From positions 9,231,001-9,295,000 of the forward strand of contig NZ_CP080519.1 of assembly GCF_019468465.1 (NCBI RefSeq): a stretch of 64,000 nt of DNA. Direction: 5' to 3'. Both the position numbers and the translations under genes were made by a program. The DNA comes from Amycolatopsis sp. DSM 110486. Lineage in GTDB: Bacteria; Actinomycetota; Actinomycetes; Mycobacteriales; Pseudonocardiaceae. The notes under the pieces were generated by a model. It worked only from the letters and a program-made list of their open reading frames with translations. It was not told where the DNA came from and did no database searches. Of the stretch, positions 59,021 through 64,000 are shown piece after piece (positions within the stretch are counted from its first letter, which is position 1; each line of letters starts with the position of its first letter).

Positions 59021-59998
59021 GTGAACACCGACCGCGAGGCCGCCGACCTGTCCGACGCTGACGACATCGAGCGGCATCCCTGCCCTCGCTGCGAGGTCCA
59101 GCCCGGCTCCCCGTGCCGGTCGCGCTCCGGAGCGGTCGCCTCGACCTACCACACCGGCCGGTTCACCAAGGTCCCTCGCCTGGTCAAGGAACTGCGCATC
59201 CCCACCCCGGCCGACCGCGGGCCGGGACAGCCGTGGCGGCCGGGCACCCCGCCACCGGCACCCATCCCCGCGGACTCGCCGAGCGCGGACATCCGCGTCG
59301 GCTACGCCCGCTGCTCGCACCTGACCCAGGAACTGCAGTCCCAGCTCGACGCCCTGGCCGCGCACGGGATCCCGCGCGACAAGATCTTCGCCGAAAAGGT
59401 CTCCACCCGCATCCGGGTCCGGCCGAAGTTCGAAGCCGCCCTCGAGGCCGCCCGGCAGATCAAGGCCCACGCCCCGCACTGCCGGGTCATCTTCACCGTC
59501 TACGAGATGAAACGCCTCGGCCGCGACTCCGCCGAACTCACCGCCCTGGCAGACCACCTCACCGCCCACGGCATCGCCCTGGAAATGCTCGCCGGGCCGC
59601 TGACCGGGATCTACGACCCGTCCGGCACCGGGCGGGTGCTGTTCGCGTTCTTCGCCGCGATGGCCGAGACCGAACGCGAGAACATCCGTGAAGCCACACT
59701 CGAAGGCCTCAACGCGGCCGCACGCAAGGGAAACCACGGCGGCCGGCCCCCGGTCATCACCGACGACATGCTGCACACCGTGCTGCGCCGCCGCGCGAAC
59801 GGCGAGTCCATTGAGGATATCCGCGGCGACCTGATCATCCCGACAGGCAAACGCAAGGGCAAGAACCCCGGACTGGCCAGCATCTACCGAGCCCTCGCCG
59901 AGCACGAGAAGACCCGGACCTACCCCGACGCCGTCGCACGGGCACACGCCGAATTCGCCGCCATAGTCCCCACTTCCACACGACAGGCCAGTCGATGA
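59021..59998 (+). CDS. Serine recombinase/resolvase with N-terminal zinc-finger segment
   Basis: The 325-residue recombinase has an unusual head with HPCPRCEVQPGSPCRSRSG (a CxxC...C zinc-finger-like motif). The resolvase domain follows: RVGYARCSHLTQELQSQLDAL with the catalytic Ser, EMKRLGRDSAELTALADHL, and GRVLFAFFAAMAETERENIREATLEGL. A C-terminal helix-turn-helix region contains NHGGRPPVITDDMLHTVLRRRANGESIEDI. It probably resolves Tn3-type cointegrates. GTG 59021 start. Its stop overlaps the abortive-infection gene (ATGA). Confidence 0.92.
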   Translation: MNTDREAADLSDADDIERHPCPRCEVQPGSPCRSRSGAVASTYHTGRFTKVPRLVKELRIPTPADRGPGQPWRPGTPPPAPIPADSPSADIRVGYARCSHLTQELQSQLDALAAHGIPRDKIFAEKVSTRIRVRPKFEAALEAARQIKAHAPHCRVIFTVYEMKRLGRDSAELTALADHLTAHGIALEMLAGPLTGIYDPSGTGRVLFAFFAAMAETERENIREATLEGLNAAARKGNHGGRPPVITDDMLHTVLRRRANGESIEDIRGDLIIPTGKRKGKNPGLASIYRALAEHEKTRTYPDAVARAHAEFAAIVPTSTRQASR

Positions 59999-60824
59999 AA
60001 GACCTGATCAGCTCCGGCACCCGCGGTCAATTCCGCGACCTCATGACCAACAGCACCCTGGCCGCCATCAGGTCTGCCTTCCAGGACGAAGGCTTTGCGC
60101 CCAATCCGGACACCCGCTACGACGACACCAGCTCGCGGCGCACCGCCACCCAGGAATACCTGGAGTCGGTCGCCTGGTCCGACCCCGACCACGTCGCGCG
60201 CGCGTGCCGGGCGTTCGAACGGCTGCTGATCGACTGGGACGACGACGAACCCCACCTGAAGAGCTTCTACAGTGCGTTGCGTCGAGACGGCTGCACGTTC
60301 GACCCTCACGGAATGATCACCCCGCCTGTCGGCAACGGTTCGCTGCGACCGCTGAAATCCATGGCCAGCTTGACTGACCCGTCCGCGATCCAGGAGCAGC
60401 TCGACCGTATCCAGCGCGCCATCATCGACGACCCCGCCCAGGCCATCGGCAGCGCGAAGGAACTGATCGAGAGCACCGCGAAAGTCGTGCTTGTCGAGCG
60501 CGGCCACCCGGTCAACGACAAAGACGACCTGCCCGCGCTGGCCAGGGCAGCCCAGGACGCCCTCGGGTGCACCCGTCGTCTGTAACACCGGGCCCCGACG
60601 GCAGCGACGCGGTCAAGAAGATCTTGGGCGCGGTCACCACCATCGCCGCAGGCCTCGGCGAACTACGCAACCGCGGCTATGGCACCGGGCACGGCCCGGC
60701 GGCCGCGCGAACCGGACTTCACCCCCGCCACGCGCACCTCGCGGTCAACGCCGCTGTGACCTGGTGCCAGCTGCTGCTCGACACCCTCGCCGATCCCCAA
60801 GCGCCGTGGCACAAGAACCCCTGA
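59995..60824 (+). pseudogene. Abortive infection (Abi C-terminal) family gene, frameshifted
   Basis: ATG 59995 overlaps the resolvase stop. Frame one covers 196 codons (MKDLISSGTRGQFRDLMTN, then IIDDPAQAIGSAKELIESTAKVVLVERG, ARAAQDALG) and stops at 60585. The rest of the domain (VTPGPDGSDAVKKILG, GELRNRGYGTGHG, RHAHLAVNAAVTWCQLLLDTL) runs in the next frame to 60824. The switch lies at a G-run (60565-60567), where one G seems missing. Proteins of this family are linked to phage abortive infection. Either the gene is dead, or a slip at the G-run restores it, or it is a sequence error. Confidence 0.85.
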
Positions 60825-60836
60825 ACTGCAGGTTCT

Positions 60837-60860
60837 GGGCTAAGCGCTAACGGCTGTACC
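60837..60860 (+). repeat. Tn3-end-like sequence beside tnpA
   Basis: GGG followed by CTAAGCGCTAACGGCTGTACC begins 36 bases beyond the tnpA stop. It matches the 17855-17877 repeat at 20 of 23 positions. Tn3 elements usually carry a terminal repeat beyond the 3' end of tnpA. Confidence 0.55.
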
Positions 60861-60895
60861 GCTGCTACTCAACCCCGCACTCGGGCCAGCCTTGT

Positions 60896-63800
60896 TCAGT
60901 CCAGCACGGGGATCATGGCGTCCGGTGCACGCAGCGGACGTAAGCCTTGGCGTGCCAGGACTTTCTCGATAGGGAAGGTGTAGGTGCCGTACTGGTTGAC
61001 GTGCTCCATCAACGCTGGGGACAGGTGGGCGAGGACATCGGGCGGGACGGGGCCGTGGGCGCGGACATACTCGGCGAGGGCGAGGGCGAGTTCGAGGTAG
61101 ACGGTGTTCCAGGTGATGATCGCGTTCACCACGAGGCTCAGACAGAGCGCCTGGTCGGTCTGCTGGTCCAGGTGCCGGCGCCGGACACTGCCTTCGTGGG
61201 CGAAGAACAGGTCCCGGCGCAGCGAGTGCAGGGACTCGCCCTTGTTGAGCTGGCGGGTGATCCGGCGCCGGTAGGCCTCGTCGGCGAGATACCGCAGGGA
61301 GTAGAGGGTGCGCTGGATCGCGCCGTACTCGACCAGGGCCTGCGCGACCGCCGAGCGCCGGGAGGCGGCGTGCAGCTTGCCGACCACCAGCGATGCGGTG
61401 GCGTGTCCGTACTTCAGCGACGCGGCCACGCGCAGCATCTCGTTCCATTGCTCGCTGATCAGCTTTGTGTCGATCGTGCCGGTCAGCAGCTGTCCGGCGT
61501 TCGGAAAACGGCCCAGCAGGTCGCGTTTCGAACCGAGCCGATGCAGCGTGATCCCGCCCAGGTCCCGGATCCGCGGGGAGAGCACCAGCCCGGTGAGCTT
61601 GAACAGGGAGAACACCGTCAGCGTCTGGCCGGCGGTGTCGGTGGCGTGCTCGGAGATCGGCAGGGTCGTGGCGTTGCCGAGGATCTCGTCCAGGACGTAG
61701 ACCGCTTCCCGGTCGGACACCGGGATGATCTTCGTGCCGTAGGTGGAGTGCTGGTCGGAGACGTGCGTGTAGGTCGAGATGCCCTCGTCCACGAAGTACC
61801 GCGACAGCGCGCGGGCGGTGAGCGACTTGCCCTTCATCGGGAACCGCTGCCCGTCGGAGGAGGACATCGTGCCGCCACCCCAGGCCTGGGCCATCGGCAG
61901 CGTGTGGTGGTGGTTGACCACCGCGGCGTTCGCCTCGCGCAGCGTCTCCTCCCGCAGGTACCACTGCCCGGTCCAGGCGAGGATGTCGTAGGTCAGCCCA
62001 CACGCCTCGGCCATCGCGGTGGTGCCGAAGTTGCAGGCCTGCGCCAGGATCGCGGCGTAGAGCTGCTGGCGCAGCCGGTTGTCCCGCGCGGTCTTACCCG
62101 AGGCGTGCACGAGCTTGTCGGAGAACCCGGTCCAGCGGTCGACCTCGATGAGCAGCTCGGTGATCGGGATCCGAGGCAGCAGCTCCACCAGACCGAGCTT
62201 GACCGCCTCGACCTGGTCAGGCAGCTGCTCAGCGGTCAACCGGTTGATCGACAGCTGTCCCTGCTCGGAGAGCCGGACCGGGCCCTCGCCCGCCGCGAGC
62301 AGCGGCTCAACGGCCAGCAGCGCGGTCTCCAACTGCTCCTCGGCCTCGGCCAGCGCGTGCTCGGCCGACGGGGCGGCGCCGACCAGCGCGCAGTACTCGA
62401 GCTTCGACACCGCCCACTTGTCCGCGGGCATGAGGAACGCGACCGGGTTGGCGTACCGGCGTGACCCGGGCACCCACACATCACCCGAGCGCAGGCAGTC
62501 GCGCAGCCCGAGCAGCGTGCACAGCTCCCAGAAATGCCGGTACCGCACCGGATCCGCCTCCGCGCGGGCCCGGTCGAGGTAGCCCCGCCACCGCGAGGGC
62601 ACGAACGAGGCCGGCGCGGTGTCGGGCACATGGCGGGTGCCCTTCGCGTACAGCCCCCGCAACAGCTCCACCGCCGCGAGCAGTGGCTGCGCGTCGAGGC
62701 TCCCGGCGAACTCGAGGTGGCGGATCACCAGCGGCGCGAACTGCCGAAGGTAAGTGAAGGAGTCCTCCACCGTGTCCAGATGCCCGTGATCCTGATACGG
62801 CCGGTCCTTCGGGTGCCGCCGCGCCGAGCGCATCCGCTCCAGCCCGACCCGATCCCGCAACAGGCCGCCGACCTGCTCGGCCGGGATCGCGGTGTCGGCC
62901 GCGATGGCGACGATCTCCTCCAGCAGCTCCAGCTTGTCCACCGACTCGCGGCCGCGGGCGGCGAGCTTCTCCTTCACCTTGGCCTTCGCCCGGTTCTCGA
63001 TCCCGGACAGGGCCTGGTCGAACATCTGCACCAGCTCGTCGAGCACCTCGACGTAGCACTCGACCACTGTGGACAGCAGGATCGGATACTTGCTTTCCGC
63101 CCGGCGCCCGCGCAGCGCCTGGTTGCGCAGCCGCCGCCCCAAACCGGCCAGCCGCCGACGACGCGCCTCGGGGATCATCGACAGGTCCAGCGTGTCGACG
63201 CCCAGGCCACGCAGGAACAACACCTTGTCCACCTCGGCCCGGATCGCCGAGGGCGAGTAGCTGGTCGCGCCGCGGTGCAGCCACGTCAGCCGGGACACCG
63301 GCATCTCAGGTGCCACCTCCAGCACGCTGCCCATGTCGGTGAGCCGGCGTTCGGTCAGCAACGGCTCGATCCGGGCGAACACTTCCCGCTCGGCGACCTC
63401 GCGGGCCGAGGCGATCTCCTCCATCAGTGACACCACGCCCGGCCGCACGATCCGCACGTCCTGTGAGGCCAGGTGCTCAGTCGCCAGGCGGAACAGCACG
63501 CTCGGCACATCGTGCTCGATCGCGCGGTCGACCAGGAACTCCCGCAGCGTCTTCCACCCGGCCCGATCGTCGTCCTCAGCGGTGTGCCAGCCCAGGCGCT
63601 GCGCGACCAGCCGCAGATGATCCGACCTGGTCTGCTCCCGGCGCCCGTAATGCGTCAGCGCGCCGGGCTCCACCCCGAGCTGGGTCGCGACCCGCGCGAC
63701 CGCCGGCGTCGGCGCCGCGCGCACGTCGGCCGGGACGAACCCCAGCCACGGCAACGCAGCCAGCTGCAACCCCAGACCCAGCTTGTTCGGCGCCCCGCGG

Positions 63801-63931
63801 GTCGTGCGGTGCACCCACTCGACGTCCTCCACTGCCAGCTGGAAGTACTGCACCAGTTCGTCTCGGCCGACTTCGGCCGGCCAGGACTCCAGCTCGCCGA
63901 TCTCGCTCGCGGAGAAGAACTGCGTCGCCAC
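60896..63931 (-). CDS. tnpA: Tn3 family transposase, full length
   Basis: The 1011-residue DDE transposase moves Tn3-type elements by replicative transposition. The N-terminal DUF4158-type part starts MATQFFSASEIGELESWPAEVGRDELVQYF. The catalytic domain shows MSSSDGQRFPMKGKSLTARA (first Asp), ISEHATDTAGQT (second Asp) and RRRITRQLNKGESLHSLRRDLFFAHEG (Glu). Length and motifs are intact, so it may be active. The converging abi gene lies beyond its 3' end; the promoter and the other end of the element are toward or past the window end. Confidence 0.96.
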   Translation of the reverse strand: MATQFFSASEIGELESWPAEVGRDELVQYFQLAVEDVEWVHRTTRGAPNKLGLGLQLAALPWLGFVPADVRAAPTPAVARVATQLGVEPGALTHYGRREQTRSDHLRLVAQRLGWHTAEDDDRAGWKTLREFLVDRAIEHDVPSVLFRLATEHLASQDVRIVRPGVVSLMEEIASAREVAEREVFARIEPLLTERRLTDMGSVLEVAPEMPVSRLTWLHRGATSYSPSAIRAEVDKVLFLRGLGVDTLDLSMIPEARRRRLAGLGRRLRNQALRGRRAESKYPILLSTVVECYVEVLDELVQMFDQALSGIENRAKAKVKEKLAARGRESVDKLELLEEIVAIAADTAIPAEQVGGLLRDRVGLERMRSARRHPKDRPYQDHGHLDTVEDSFTYLRQFAPLVIRHLEFAGSLDAQPLLAAVELLRGLYAKGTRHVPDTAPASFVPSRWRGYLDRARAEADPVRYRHFWELCTLLGLRDCLRSGDVWVPGSRRYANPVAFLMPADKWAVSKLEYCALVGAAPSAEHALAEAEEQLETALLAVEPLLAAGEGPVRLSEQGQLSINRLTAEQLPDQVEAVKLGLVELLPRIPITELLIEVDRWTGFSDKLVHASGKTARDNRLRQQLYAAILAQACNFGTTAMAEACGLTYDILAWTGQWYLREETLREANAAVVNHHHTLPMAQAWGGGTMSSSDGQRFPMKGKSLTARALSRYFVDEGISTYTHVSDQHSTYGTKIIPVSDREAVYVLDEILGNATTLPISEHATDTAGQTLTVFSLFKLTGLVLSPRIRDLGGITLHRLGSKRDLLGRFPNAGQLLTGTIDTKLISEQWNEMLRVAASLKYGHATASLVVGKLHAASRRSAVAQALVEYGAIQRTLYSLRYLADEAYRRRITRQLNKGESLHSLRRDLFFAHEGSVRRRHLDQQTDQALCLSLVVNAIITWNTVYLELALALAEYVRAHGPVPPDVLAHLSPALMEHVNQYGTYTFPIEKVLARQGLRPLRAPDAMIPVLD

Positions 63932-63962
63932 CAGACACCGCCAACCCGTGCACCAACTCGAC

Positions 63963-63981
63963 GCCCGAGATCATCTCGGGC
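63963..63981. promoter_or_regulatory. Palindrome upstream of tnpA
   Basis: GCCCGAGAT-C-ATCTCGGGC is a perfect 9+9 inverted repeat 32 bases upstream of the transposase start. It may be an operator or part of an element end cut by the window. Confidence 0.45.
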
Positions 63982-64000
63982 GGTTCTCGTCATCAGCACT

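Noticed and set aside
60837..60860. Treating this Tn3-like repeat as proof that the resolvase and abi genes are outside the Tn3 element
   Set aside because: The repeat match is partial and resolvase-Abi-TnpA may form one module; without the other end the border cannot be fixed.

Overview
The window is high-GC actinobacterial chromosome, most likely from the family Pseudonocardiaceae (Amycolatopsis-like). The inference rests on the codon use, frequent GTG/TTG starts, actinobacterial families (DUF3090, the SCO1664 family, DUF3097, MptB, ECF42 and SigG-type sigma factors, F420-type split-barrel enzymes) and long runs of ATGA-coupled genes. No rRNA, tRNA or CRISPR array was seen.

Layout. 1-4.7 kb: the end of a zinc-type dehydrogenase, a SigG-like ECF sigma factor, a P-loop kinase behind malate dehydrogenase, and a MarR regulator divergent from two small enzymes. 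4.7-16.6 kb: a carbohydrate block with two large GH92 alpha-mannosidase-type genes (one apparently cytoplasmic and coupled to a FUSC membrane protein, one secreted) flanking an amidase. 16.7-24.2 kb: an accessory patch with Tn3 transposase debris, a TetR/14-TM MFS pair, a LysR/MFS pair and a broken ISL3 transposase.

24.2-38 kb: a peptide-centred region. An M20 peptidase and a DppA-like D-aminopeptidase face an oligopeptide ABC importer with a fused double ATPase. Then come mannosyltransferase MptB, a lipoprotein with a decayed tandem copy, a split-barrel oxidoreductase, an LD-carboxypeptidase and an S9 peptidase. 38-49.5 kb: conserved core genes (DUF3090, SCO1664 family, APH-like kinase, hemerythrin, M50 protease, DUF3097, NfeD plus SPFH), an MHS-type MFS, and an ECF42 sigma system whose likely target promoters can be read upstream of two neighbouring genes. 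A decayed FAD oxidoreductase follows.

49.5 kb to the end: a mobile island. A VOC/ArsR-type/SRPBCC operon is cut inside the SRPBCC gene near position 50323. From there on lie a tyrosine recombinase with its own recombination-site-like repeats, an MFS gene, arsenic resistance genes (arsI divergent from arsR-ACR3-arsC), a second arsenite-type transporter, a MerR regulator with a Cys-pair membrane protein, a cation transporter, a serine resolvase translationally coupled to a frameshifted abortive-infection gene, and a full-length Tn3 transposase. The arsenic genes would work together: ArsC reduces arsenate, the ACR3 and bile-acid-type transporters export arsenite, ArsI removes organic arsenic, and ArsR controls the divergent promoters. 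The right end of the island lies outside the window.
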